DNA from: Callorhinus ursinus
Lineage: Eukaryota > Chordata > Mammalia > Carnivora > Otariidae
NCBI RefSeq assembly: GCF_003265705.1
Contig: NW_020312902.1
Coordinates: 7,007,599-7,071,598 of the forward strand
Direction: 5' to 3'
DNA: 64,000 bases
Positions within the stretch are counted from its first letter, which is position 1, and each line of letters starts with the position of its first letter. Shown one piece after another: positions 11,891 through 22,742 of the stretch. The notes below the pieces were generated by a model that searched no databases, was not told where the DNA came from, and was given only the letters and a program-made list of their open reading frames with translations. The position numbers were made by a program, and so were the translations under genes.

Positions 11891-12659
11891 ATTTCTGCCC
11901 AGGTCTGATATAACGTCATTAATAATAAGGAAAACCTTTGGCAATGTGAAAAGTGATATTTAATCTTTTAATTTTGCATTTCAATCAAGTATTTTGAAAA
12001 TTGCATCAGTGTGTTCTTGTGATTTGTTTCCTCTGGTCCAATTGCCTTCACGCAGGGTGCTTTTTTTCCCCCACAGGATGCAGTGATACTGCCAATGTCT
12101 GATCAGAGGGAGACTCTGTCAGGGAAGGAAGCATGACATGTAGGATGTGTGCCAGGGAATGATTAAACGAGACAATGTCTGACCTAATTGAATACAGCTA
12201 TATTCTCATCTCTGCTTCTTCAGTTGGTATGTTACAATGTGTTGTTTTGATTGACGTATCTAAAGCAAATTTAGCCATATATAGACATGTGGATGGAAAA
12301 GGGAAGACTATATCAACAGCATTTCAGATCATCGTTGCTATTCTTTTTTTCATACTACACCAAAATTTGACAAGTGGCATTTCTTAGAGGTTTGTAGTGA
12401 TGTGACATGGGAAACTGTATTAATGAAATTAGTGTATTCTGTTATGTTAAAATCTATTGGTCTATCTTGTACTTTTGAATACATTTTTGAAAAATCATGC
12501 ATACTTTTGTAACATCATTGGTCATTTGGAAAATATTGGATTTTCATGTTTTTGGACATTTCATGCAATGTCTTGTTAAATCACATATGTTAGTATCACT
12601 GCTGAGCTCATTAGAAAGTCTTTAAGTATTAAGAAGCGGGCATGTTCATGATGATAGAT

Positions 12660-13210
12660 GCAAGTTTTCCAAAATTTTTAGTTTTTGCTGGAAAGTTTTA
12701 ATTTTAAAATTAGCAAAAACATATACTATCTGTTATTTTCCTTGAAATGCCAGACTCATTTCATTAATTTTTGAGAAAATGTTTGCCAAATATTCAAGTT
12801 GCTAGTCCTTCAGGTATTCTTTCAAGTCAAAATCATGTTCTATGGAAAAAGTGGCTAGTTCATCTAGCAACTCCAATAATCACACAAATATCTTTTCATG
12901 AGACAACTATCAAGCTTTGGTGTGCAGCAGAAGCATTTTATGCATCTTTCCATTTTATCACATGCTGTGAAAAAGGCACATACTCAAAGTTGAGATTTAA
13001 GAAAATTAATATTTTGTGCTGCTTCATAAGGGGCTTTCTTAAGTGAAACTGGCATAAAAAATTGTGAGTGTATGGTAGCAAAGAAAGCAAATCACCAGTA
13101 GTACAGTTTGGAGCTATTGCTTTGATTTGTGCTAAGACACCAGCAGTTTTACCCACCACCTGCTTTTATGTCATCACTGAAAACGTCAACACGGTAACAG
13201 CAACAACAAC
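12660..13210 (-). pseudogene. Decayed hAT-superfamily transposase
   Basis: On the minus strand the remnants read, in order, a block like VDVFSDDIKA then VGKTAGVLAQIKAIAPNC (about 13190-13105), HDFDLKEYL (about 12811-12837), and LANIFSKINEMSLAFQGK followed by FKIKTFQQKLKILENLHL (about 12795-12670). This is the order found in hAT transposases and their domesticated relatives (ZBED, SCAND3 and ZMYM6-type proteins): the metal-binding Asp region, then the insertion-domain part and the 'LxxIFSKINEL.LQGK' block. Several frameshifts and stops separate the blocks, so it is not functional. It may be an old Charlie-type transposon or a retrocopy of a transposase-derived gene. Flanks at 12200-12660 may also belong to it, but I could not read family features there. 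Confidence 0.6.
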
Positions 13211-13702
13211 AAAACCCCAAATAATGTTTAATTTTTTTTTATAAAAATGGTTTTGACATTTGATATTTTAACTTCCTGAAAGAGTCTTAGTGTATCCCCA
13301 GGAGTCTACAAACTACATTTTAAAAGCCTCTGCTACAGGATGACCTTGATAAAGTAAAAAATAGCTTTTTACTATACTCTCTGATCTACTTCTAATTGGG
13401 ATATTCTATTCAGTAATCTACAGCTACAGTCATTTGGTTAACATGTATGGGTACACTTTTAAGTTTGACAGGATTAAGAATGCTAGTTTTGAATTTTTTC
13501 TTTTACATTAAAACTGTAGGACACAAAGAGAAATGAGAAATAGTGATTTAATGAGTAAAGAAAGAGGATTGATGGAATCAAGGCTCTCTAGGAGGCGGGA
13601 GGACAGTATACGTGTTGGGGAGTTTCAATATTTTACTGTGGTTGTGGGAACTGCAAAGAACTCTCTCCAGGTGATTCTGATCCTCACAGAAGTTTACGAA
13701 TA

Positions 13703-14163
13703 CAGGCATACCTTGGAGATATTGTGACTTTGGTTCTAGACCACCACAACAAAACCAGTATCCCAATAACATGACTCAAATGAACTTTTTGGTTTCCTAG
13801 TGCACATAAACATTATGGTTACACTACACTGTAGTCTATTAAATGTGCTACAACATTACGTCTAAAAAAAGTATGTACCTTAATTAGAAAATACTTTACT
13901 ACTATCATCTGAGCTTTCAGCAAGTCATCAGCATTAATCACAGGTCACTGTAACAAATATAATAAGGATGAAAAAGTTAGAAATATTGTGAGGACTACCA
14001 AAATGTGATACAGAGATACCAAGGAGCAAATGCTGCTGGAAAACTGGTGCTGATAGACTTGCTTGACCCAGGGTGTCCATAAACCTTCGATTTATATAAA
14101 AAAAAAAAAAAAAAAATCTGTGGAGTGCAGTAAGGCCAAGTGCAATAAAACTAGGTATGTCTG
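13703..14163 (+). mobile_element. Tigger-type DNA transposon, internally deleted
   Basis: The left terminal repeat 'caggcataccttggagatat' and the right terminal region 'gcaataaaactaggtatgtc' are inverted repeats of the TcMar-Tigger family. A TA dinucleotide precedes the left end; one lies a base beyond the right end. The interior keeps only the subterminal parts ('cactgtagtctattaaatgt', 'gaaatattgtgaggactacc', 'gcttgacccagggtg'), so the transposase gene is missing. An A-run sits at about 14100-14117. Orientation is nominal, as the element is nearly symmetrical. Confidence 0.88.
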
Positions 14164-14419
14164 GTACACCTCTGGGTCATGCCAAGAATATCAAAGGCAT
14201 CTATGGAGGCAAGGCCAAGTACTTTGGTTTTAGAGGCTCAGTGCTGACGTTGGGTCTAAGCAGGGCCAATGATTCTTCTGCCAGGCGACCCCGGCCTTCT
14301 GGGCTACCAGACATCAGCCCGGGCAGTGTCACTTCCCTCCACCAAAGTGAGCACTGGATGCTTCTCAGAGCCCCAAGTCCCTGAAGCAGAGCACGAGCTC
14401 CCCTGCTCTAGTCCCACTT

Positions 14420-14700
14420 CTTTTTTTTTTAACTTAATTTAATTTTATTATGTTAATCACCATACATTACATCATTAGTTTTTGATGTAGTATTCCATGA
14501 TTCATTGTTTGCATATAACGCCCAGTGCTCCATTCAATATGTGCCCTCCTTAATACCCATCACCAGGCTAACCCATCCCCCCACCCCCCTCCCCTCCAGA
14601 ACCCTCAGTTTGTTTCTCAGAGTCCATAGTCTCTCATGGTTCGTCTCCCCTCCGATTTCCACCCCCTTTATTTTACCCTTCCTTCTCCTAATGTCCTCCA
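14420..14700 (-). mobile_element. 5'-truncated L1 (3'UTR only)
   Basis: Same young subfamily 3' end as at 56351. It ends before the second 3'UTR module, so only the distal module is present. T-tail at 14420-14429. I could not identify a target-site duplication; the 5' boundary is approximate. Confidence 0.9.
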
Positions 14701-14855
14701 TGCTGCTTCTAATGAAGGTGTCAGCTCCTCTTTGGCCAGAAAAACTTAACTGAAGACTAGCCATAATCTTACAGGTATTATGTTGAGTAAAGAAATCAGA
14801 CACAAAAGAATATGTATTGTATAACTTTATATGAAGTTCAAAATAAGGCAAAACT

Positions 14856-15044
14856 GGGCGTCTGGATGGTTCAGTCGGTTAAGCGTCTGTCTTGGGCTCA
14901 GGTCATGATCCCAGGGTCCTGGGATCGAGTCCTGCCCCAGGCTCCCTGCTCAGCGGGGAGTCTGCTTCTCTGCCCCTCCCCTGGCTCATGCTCTCTCTCT
15001 CTCAAATAAATAAATAAAATCTTAAAAACAAAACAAGACAAAAA
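14856..15044 (+). mobile_element. CAN-type tRNA-derived SINE
   Basis: Head 'gcgtctggatggttcagtcgg', box B 'gggatcgagtcct', (CT)n and AATAAATAAA tail. A perfect 18-bp target-site duplication starting 'caaaataaggcaaaac' lies at 14839-14856 and 15045-15062, sharing its last base with the head. A fairly young copy. Confidence 0.95.
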
Positions 15045-15289
15045 CAAAATAAGGCAAAACTGTCAAAATGACAAAACAGTGATAACTTCTGGGGGATGGA
15101 TATGGACTGGGAAATGACCCAACAGAACCCTCTGGAAATTGTACCATGTGGTTGGAAGTTGTATGGGTGTACAGATTTCATTGATTTATACATTAAGATT
15201 AATGCATGCCTATTTTATTTTTTACTTAATAAAAATTAGTCATAAGCTTTCTAATACAAATGTAAAAAATAGACATAAATAAGGGAATT

Positions 15290-15900
15290 GATGAACTAAA
15301 TTGGTTCTCACACAAATGTGAGAATTCGCCACGTTTTGGATCTGCCTAGAGAAGTTTCTCTGGCCATGGAGCTGGTTTGTACCTGCTTTTGGAAGAATAA
15401 ATGTCAACAGAAAGATGGGAAAGATGGAAGCCTAATTTGTGGCCCAGACAGCGTGAGGAAGCATCAGGATGCTGGGCTGTTCCCCGGCTCTATGCAACTG
15501 TGTGTACAGATACATTTCTCAACATTAGACCTTAAGCGCTTTCCAGGGAATAATTTCCAAAGCAATTACTTCCCGCTGTTAATAGCCAATTAACAAGTAG
15601 GAGATAATAACTCCTCAGTTGTATTGTGGGTAGGTAGAGCAATATAAAGGCAACTAATTAACACCCAGTCTTTTAACAAACTAATTAATCTAGTCAGGCA
15701 AGAGCAGTTTATTTAGAATATGTTGAAGGCTCTGAATCCCCAAAATTTCATTTTTCACCATGCCAATGAATAATTGAAGCCCACAGCTTTCATTTGTCCT
15801 GTTCATCCCTCTTCTTTGATGCCACTTGGCTTTGAAGCCCCATCCCTAATAGGAGAAAGCTATTTATCTCTTTCTTTAATAGCCTCATGAATATTTTCTT
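15290..15900. other. Repeat-free AT-rich block, possible conserved non-coding element
   Basis: No repeat is recognised. Several homeodomain-like TAATTA cores occur close together (ccaattaac at about 15588, ctaattaac at about 15654, ctaattaatc at about 15682). A 91-codon plus-strand frame (15318-15593) has no recognised domain. Regulatory function is only a hypothesis. Confidence 0.25.
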
Positions 15901-16108
15901 CCCTGTTACTCCTTGCTAGCCCTTGCCAGTTCTTAACATTGCAAGTTTTCTCTCCTTCGTCGTATTTGCTTTCGCCTCCTCTTTGGCTTCGTATGCTGAC
16001 TTTGGTCACTGTAATCCTACAGGTTGCTTAGTATTTGTTTAGGACTGGTAATGACTATTTAGTGTAATGCTGTCTAAACTTAACTGTGCTTTAAAATCAC
16101 TTCTCTAG

Positions 16109-16306
16109 GGCGCCTGGGTGGCTCAGTTGGTTAAGCGACTGCCTTCAGTTCAGGTCATGATCCTGGAGTCCCGGGATCGAGTCCCACATCGGGCTCCCTG
16201 CTCAGCAGGGAGTCTGCTTCTCCCTCTGACCCTCTTCCCTCTCGTGCTCTCTCTCTCTCATTCTCTCTCTCAAGTAAATAAATAATAAAATCTTTAAAAA
16301 AAAAAT
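16109..16306 (+). mobile_element. CAN-type tRNA-derived SINE, near consensus
   Basis: Full head-to-tail copy. The polymerase III box A-like 'tggctcagttgg' is at 16119-16130 and box B 'gggatcgagtccc' at 16173-16185, followed by a (CT)n tract and an AATA-rich tail. A perfect 17-bp target-site duplication lies at 16093-16109 and 16307-16323. One of the youngest-looking SINEs in the window. Confidence 0.96.
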
Positions 16307-16435
16307 AAAATCACTTCTCTAGGAGTTGGAAAGCTTGTTATAAAATTCGAACCCCTGGCCTTACCTCCTTCCTCCACTCCCTCTTCAGTGATTCTGCTCC
16401 AGAAATTCTGGGTTGAGCTCAGAATCTGCATTTTT

Positions 16436-16629
16436 TTAAAAGATTTTATTTATTTATTTGACACAGAGAGAGAGACAGTGAGAGAGGGTACACAAGCAGG
16501 GCGAGTGGGAGACGGAGAAGCAGGGAGCTGCCGAGCAGGGAGCCTGATACGGGGCTCCATCCCAGGACCCTGAGATCATGACCTGAGCCAAAAGCAGATG
16601 CTTAACGACTGAGTCACCCAGGCACCCCT
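16436..16629 (-). mobile_element. CAN-type tRNA-derived SINE
   Basis: T-tail, 'gattttatttatttatttga', GA tract, head ending 'cacccaggcacccc'. Target-site duplication 'agaatctgc(a/t)ttttt' at 16421-16435 and 16630-16644, one mismatch. Confidence 0.95.
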
Positions 16630-16644
16630 AGAATCTGCTTTTTA

Positions 16645-18784
16645 AATAGGCCTCCACCTCCACCTTCTTGGTGGTTTGGAGGCAGATGAGCTCAGCTAGA
16701 GGAACACTGCTTTGGGTGGACAACTCATCATCGGTAGTCTTTCCCAGTTGAGAAGTAAACTTCTAGGAAATGGGAAGATAACTCTTTAAATATGAGCTGC
16801 CTGTCTGGGTCTCTGCCTTCTTCCCTGTCTGAGCTGTGATCAGGTTGAGAAATAAGGGAATGACAGATGGGGCCTGAAATATCCTCCTCATTATGATAGG
16901 GGCTAATTTGTAAGATGGGGTTCAGTGTGAGGGCCAAATCGGCCAGAGACTAACCCTCAGAATGGGGCAGCCTGACCTCAGCCACGGTGGACTAAGACAG
17001 ACCTCTCCACACTATTTAGAAATGGCAGAGAGAAGATGTCAGGTATCTTGATAACCTAATACATTTTACAAATGTACACTTTGTAATATGCTTGGCTATT
17101 TATAAAACAATTTCAATTACAGTGTCTCGTGGGACCCTTTCAATCACCTCTGAATTCGTATCGCCTTTCCTGGGGCTGACAGCTGTCTCTGCTTGGATGA
17201 CTTAGCTAAATACATCAATCTTTAGACTTCCATGCTTCCTTCTGTCTTCCTTTCCAATGCCATGGCAAAGAACAAGGGGAATGAGGCTTGAGAGGTGTGG
17301 GGTGAAAACGGGCTCTCTGGCTGAGGGTTTGCTGCTCAGGTACTGTACCTGGCCATTCACTGCTGAAAATCTACATCTCCTCTTTTCCAGATCAGCCTGG
17401 GACTTGTTTCCTTTACCTGCCGCCTTAGCTTCCCCTTGGCATCTCAGGCCTGGAGATCCCTTTGAAACTCTGGTGGATCTATTACTTGGCCCCTAATCTG
17501 AGCATTCCCTTCCTACACACCTTGCCCTGACCTTGGCGGTCTCCATGGCTGGTCTGTTGGCTCTCAGCTTAGCATTTCTCCTGCACTGAAACCCAGAAAA
17601 ACTCAGGAGAACAAACTTGGTCTTCTCTTTGCTCGGCTCTTCCACTTTATCCTCCTGCCTGTGTTGGGCTTGCTGTGTTGGTGATGATGGCCTGCAGGGT
17701 GATCTCCTAGGTCCCAATACTGAGCTGAGTAAGAGGCCAGCTGCCAGTGATGTGTCTAGCAGCTCCTTCCACTCTAGGACTCTGTGGTTCAGGACATGTC
17801 TGATGCTGTAGATCTAGCCCTATCCACATTCTACTGGACCCATGTTCCACAGAGCCACGGGTAATGTTCTCTGCAAAGCAAAGGAAGGAAGCCTGACTGA
17901 GCACAGGGAGCAGCTTTGCTATGATGCAATCTCAATGGCCCCAGCCAGCCCTATGGGAAGCCAGGAATGGCCCTTCAGAGTTGTCCTGAGTTGAAGCAAG
18001 CAGGCCAAGCCTTATAATCTCCCAGTTAATGGATGGGAGCTGGCCTGCAGGAGACCTGCAAAGGTGAGCCTTTAGCTGGGGCATTTTCTGAAGAAGGCTG
18101 ATAGCAGAGGCCTGTCCGCCAGTAGTATTCTCTGCAGCTGGGGGGTAGGTCTTTCAGTCCCGAGGAGCATGGGTCTGGGAGACCATAGTGTTCACTATAG
18201 ACTAAATTTTCTTTTTCTTCTCCCATGTCATATCTTCCTTCTGCCCTGGGTGGCCAACATAGGTAGAAAATTACGTTCTCTACATTATGGAAGAAAGTCT
18301 CTGATTTAATATGCCAGGACTAGCCCTTGATATGTTAAATGGGAGCTAAAAGGATTTAGAAAATTGTTTTATTCTCAACAATGTCTGGCTTATAACCAAT
18401 TATCTTGCAAAAAAATGCTATTTTGAATTTAAGAAGCTTAATTATAACCCTCTCTTTCTCTTTGTAGCTCTTCTGTAATAATCCTAATACCCCAAAAGCA
18501 TCTGGTTAGATAATTTGGGCTAACTAGGAAGAACATACTGTATATGGAAAAGCCCAAGAGAAAACTGCAGAAGTATTTTTGCAAATGTTTGTGGACTACC
18601 TACATATATGTTTTCCTCTTTCCTTCCAGCTCATAGTTACTTAAGGGCTGGGGTCATGTTATCCTTATGCTTTTAAATTTCTTGCGTGTTATATAGCACC
18701 GTTAGTACACTATGGTAGATAGGGTTTTATATCTCTATCATCTTTATGAAAGTGCATGCACATTGGTGCATTTGTTATGTGTGA
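16645..18784. other. Unique non-coding sequence
   Basis: No exon or RNA gene recognised. A possible L2 3'-end relic lies around 18620-18700 ('ttaagggctggggtcatgtt'). A small perfect inverted repeat (ttacaaa/tttgtaa, 7-bp arms) lies near 17067-17087. Open frames are under 80 codons. Confidence 0.4.
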
Positions 18785-19295
18785 AGCCAGTTACCCTAAC
18801 ACTTAGCAGCTTAGCCAACATTGTGGCACACAGCTGCTTAGGGCCAGGAGTTTGGGAGGAGCTTAAATGGTTGCTTTTGCCTCAGGGTCTCTCATGAGTT
18901 TGTGGTCGAGCCGTTGTCCAGGTATACAGTCATCTCAATGATAGATCGGGGCCAGAGAATCTGCTTCCAAGCTCACTAATATAGTTGCTGGCATGCTTTG
19001 GTTACTCACTAGCTATAGTCCAGACGTTGTAGTCCCTCACCAGTGGGCTTCTTCATGGGTTGTTCACAACATGGCAGCTTGCTTCCCCAGGAGCAAAAGA
19101 TCGGAGAGTGGAACCCAAAAGGCAAGGCACATCTTTATAACCTAATTCTCAAAAGTGATATACTATCACTTCTGCCTTATGGGACTGGTCATAGAGATCA
19201 ACCCTGGTGCAGTGTTGGAGGAGACTATGCAAGGGTGTGAATACCAAGAAGTTGGGATCCCTGGGTCCATCTTGGAGGCTGGCTGCCACAACTGG
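18785..19295 (-). mobile_element. Mammal-wide interspersed repeat, family not assigned
   Basis: The order 'gggccaggagtttgggagg', 'ctcagggtctctcatgag', 'cagtcatctcaatga', 'cttccaagctcactaat', 'caacatggcagcttgcttcc', 'ccatcttggaggctggctgc' belongs to a widely dispersed old mammalian repeat, possibly LTR (MaLR-like). The element at 44211-44745 has a similar general plan. Confidence 0.5.
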
Positions 19296-19334
19296 CATAA
19301 ATTCTTGATCATTCAATTCTTGTAAGCTCAGCAC

Positions 19335-19545
19335 CTGGGAAAAATCCTGGGTTTAGGACTCAGATATGATTGAGAAAAACTCTCTTTTGCCATCCACTAC
19401 CTATGTGACCTTAGCAAATCACTTTAGTTTAGCTCCAGTTTTCTTGTAAGTAAAATGGAGATAGTGAGACCTTCTTTAGAACAATGTTGGGAATAACAAA
19501 TGAGGTAAAATATGCAGAAAGCCTAGCCCATGAAGAGCCCCAACA
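19335..19545 (+). mobile_element. MIR
   Basis: 'atgtgaccttagcaaatcac', 'ctccagttttcttgtaagta', 'aaaatggagatagtgagacc' in forward MIR order. Confidence 0.75.
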
Positions 19546-21914
19546 GAGGATTTTAACACATGATAGCTATTGTATGTAACAAGGTCAGCATTCTTTCCCC
19601 ACTCACACATTATGTCCTGTTATCTGCCCCAAGGAAGTGGTGACCCTTAGGACCCAATGGGTGTTCCAGATAAAGATTGGCAACTGGGGAGTGGTCCACC
19701 CAATCCAAGAGCAGCATCTTCAGGGCTCTTGCAAGCCCCCAGCTTCCAGTGGCAGGTGACAGTTCTCAGCTGAACTGAGGAAACAGCACTCCTGGTTCAG
19801 GTAACTCAGGGTAATTTTGCCTCCTCCAGTTTTTCTTGTTCAATGTCAAGGCAAATTAGTTATTACACTTTAAATTCGTGAGCTGTGTTTGTCTTAGTCC
19901 CAAAACACCCCCAGGGGAGGAGACTGAAGATTCTAATTTGCTGTAATCACAGTTGATACTATCATTGTTTTGAAGCATTTGTGTTTTCTCTGATGAAATG
20001 TCAAACACACAAGGCAAAGTCTATTCTGAATTCTAGATGAAATATTTAAAAATACATGAGTGGTCTGAAAATAATTACCCTTTTAAAGCTCTCTGGAACT
20101 CATACAGCTCCTAATAGTGCCAACTGGCTTACAGATGCCATCAATTAAAATAAAGAGGAAAATCCAATCTCAAATTAGTTATATGATGATAATTCTTAGC
20201 ATGGGAAAGAGATTTAAGTATTGCTTATCTCTATTGGGCTTGGGTATATATTCTATTTTAGTTCCACTTAATTATTATTACTAGTCGAATGTTCTTTGTG
20301 ATTTGAAAATTCTAATCTTTAATGTAAGTAACAGAATTTGTCAGGGGTTTCTCTGCATATTGTCCAAACATGTCCCTTTGGAAGAAAGTAAATATGAAAA
20401 ACATTTAAGCTTGCCAGATGGATAGCGTAGTGGGTTTTTTTTTTTTTTTTCATATTATTCAGGGATTCTTGGCTTCCCAAAGGATTCACTGTAGCATGAA
20501 TTCCCAAGTTCATTTCAAATATAATTTGATTCATGTACATCTTTCCAGGAAAACATTTACACTGTAAAGAGAGCTCTGATTATATGATTAGGGTTAGCAT
20601 TGTACCTGAATACCTTTCCACACATGTAACATGCACACAGAACAAGGGTGTTTCGAAACCTACGATGTAATTCTAAATGGAAATGTGTTACGGAAATTAG
20701 CTCACTTCAGGCATCTTTTGATGTATATCTAAAGTTTAGAAGGCGCTGCCAGAGAGCCGATAAATAATTTATTTTTCTCTTCAACTCCTTGTGCAGTTTT
20801 TTCCCTTTAGCTAATTCTCCTTTAAAAAAAATCTTTTGTTAAGAACTTGAAAGAATTCTTTCTTTCACTCAGACTCATAAATATTTCCTTTTCTATTATC
20901 ACTGCTAGTTGAAACATGTTCAAATAAAAGTTTCTCCCTAAAGGTATGTTTTTTATCTTTGTTCATGGGATGAAATGAAATTAAAATCTGATATGTTTTA
21001 AAGTGCATGATTCAGATCTACTTATTAAAGTGAAGACCGCCCTGTTTTTAGAGCCATCACTTTATTTTTTTGAAACTAGTACATTCGAATCTCGGAATGT
21101 AAGCGGAATCTCAGAATCGCAATCTTTGTATTTTTAAAACTTGTCTTGTATTTACATATTTTAGAAGGTTTTTTTCATTAGAGCACTGTAGTGCATGTTT
21201 ATTAAAGCAAATTTGGAAAGTACAGGAACGTGTAAATGAAACGCCTATCCTGATCATCCTTTTGCTCAAAGATGAACACATGGATATTTTTGTGTATTTT
21301 CTTCTTTTTCCCCACATTGGTAAAAATATTTAATTGGATTTTTGAGTGTGATGGAAAGCCTGTCTGAGGGGAGGTCTTTTCCAGAGAAATATCTAATGCC
21401 TGACTCTCAGGTTTTTCTCATAGCAATATAAGAAATATTTTTTACCATTAGCTTTATCCAGATACCATCATAATTGAACATACTAGCTTTCCACATTTTT
21501 TCCCAGACTTACTGGGGTTGCCAGTAGAATCCAGTGGGATTGACCTAGGAGACAATTCTCCTCAGGAATCTTGTTATAAGTTGGGTGCTATGCTTGTTGG
21601 GAGTTCTACTAGCCAGTAGGCCAAGTCATTTACACCCTAACTGATATCATTATTCTTGACGATTTTAATTTTGATTTAATTCTTAGTCATCTGCAAGACA
21701 ACTTCAAGCGGTTTTTTAAGCAAAGGTAAATAGCTGATATATTTTTAGAGCTTTCACATAACTATTCCCCCCCACCCCCATCAGCTTCATGTGTGAAAAG
21801 AAGGGAATAAAATTGTGTAGTTATAATTCACAGTTTTTTCCTTCTCAGAGCTATAATTACTGCTTCATTGCCTTCTGGTATTTCTTGTTACAGAGTAAAT
21901 TTTTGCGGCCAGAA
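19546..21914. other. AT-rich, repeat-poor non-coding stretch
   Basis: About 2.4 kb with almost no recognisable repeat apart from homopolymer T (20434-20452). No open frame above 75 codons. Low repeat density may mean constraint or chance; I see no gene. Confidence 0.35.
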
Positions 21915-21951
21915 TGATTTTGTTTGTTTGTTTATTTATTTTTAAGATTAT

Positions 21952-22144
21952 GTTTTAAAGATTTTATTTATTTTTTTGTCAGAGAGAGAGGGAGAGAGAG
22001 ACAGAGAGCAAGCACAAGCACGGGGAGTGGCAGGCAGAGGGAAAGCAGGCTCCCTGCGTAGCAAGGAGCCGGATGCGGGACTCAAACCCTGGGATCATGA
22101 CCTGAGCTGAAGGCAGCCGCTTAACTGAGCTACTCAGGCGTCCC
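21952..22144 (-). mobile_element. CAN-type SINE, first of a tandem pair
   Basis: Reverse SINE with a diverged head 'ctgagctactcaggcgtccc'. It abuts the next SINE with no spacer. Its head directly follows the AAATCTTA tail of the second copy when read on the minus strand. Confidence 0.93.
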
Positions 22145-22322
22145 TAAGATTTTATTTATTTATTTGAGAGAGAGAGTGAGCCAGAGAGACAGAGAGAAGG
22201 AGCAGGGGCAACGGGGAGGGAGAAGCAGACTCCTTGCTTAGCAGGGAGCCCGACGTGGGGCTCAATCCTGGGACTCTGAGCCGAAGGCAGAAGTTTACCT
22301 GACTGAGCCACCCAGGTGCCCC
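22145..22322 (-). mobile_element. CAN-type SINE, second of a tandem pair
   Basis: Starts 'taagattttatttatttatt' and ends 'ccacccaggtgcccc'. A loose duplication of the outer flanks (about 21915-21930 'gattttgtttgtttgt' and 22323-22337 'aattttgtatattta') suggests that the pair sits in one original insertion site. Confidence 0.93.
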
Positions 22323-22424
22323 AATTTTGTATATTTATGTGTCTTTTTTTTTTTTTTTAACTGGATGCCTGAAGAAATTTTCTTTACATTATAATGTTTT
22401 CTAGGATAAGTCTCCTTTTTTCCA

Positions 22425-22545
22425 GGATGAGACTCTGTGCTGAGTGTGGAGCCCAATGTGGGGCTCTATCTCACGACTCTGAGATCATGACCTGAGCCAA
22501 AATCAAGAGTCGGACACTTAACCGACTGAGCCACCCAGGTGCTCC
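22425..22545 (-). mobile_element. CAN-type SINE, truncated variant
   Basis: Only the tRNA-like head portion is left ('gagatcatgacctgagccaa', 'aatcaagagtcggacacttaa', 'gagccacccaggtgctcc'). The GA tract and A-tail side are missing. The 'aatcaagagtcggacactt' variant differs from the other SINEs here, pointing to an older subfamily. Confidence 0.88.
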
Positions 22546-22599
22546 TAATTGAGCCTTTTCGTTCCTGGGTTCAAACTACTTGCTGTCCAAGTTTTTTCT

Positions 22600-22648
22600 C
22601 CTTCCCTCTTTCCTACCTTCTCTCCTTCCCTCCTTCCTTTCTCTTATT
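22600..22648. repeat. Pyrimidine-rich (TTCC/CTTC)n low complexity
   Basis: Imperfect CTTCC/TCTCC repeats between the truncated SINE and a MIR. Confidence 0.75.
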
Positions 22649-22649
22649 T

Positions 22650-22742
22650 CTATAAAATGAGGATGATAATGCTTCATCAGATTGTTATAAGGATTAAATA
22701 AGATACTGCAAGCTGAGAGCTAATCTGGTAGATACAATCCTG
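22650..22742 (+). mobile_element. MIR fragment
   Basis: 'tataaaatgaggatgataat' and 'ttgttataaggattaaataag' are the MIR 3' half. Confidence 0.7.

Noticed and set aside
12175..12387. 70-codon hydrophobic plus-strand frame
   Set aside because: Small, no homology recognised, next to a decayed transposase on the opposite strand.
16109..16190. tRNA gene (box A and box B present)
   Set aside because: These are the tRNA-derived heads of SINEs; no cloverleaf-competent tRNA with a proper anticodon arm was found.
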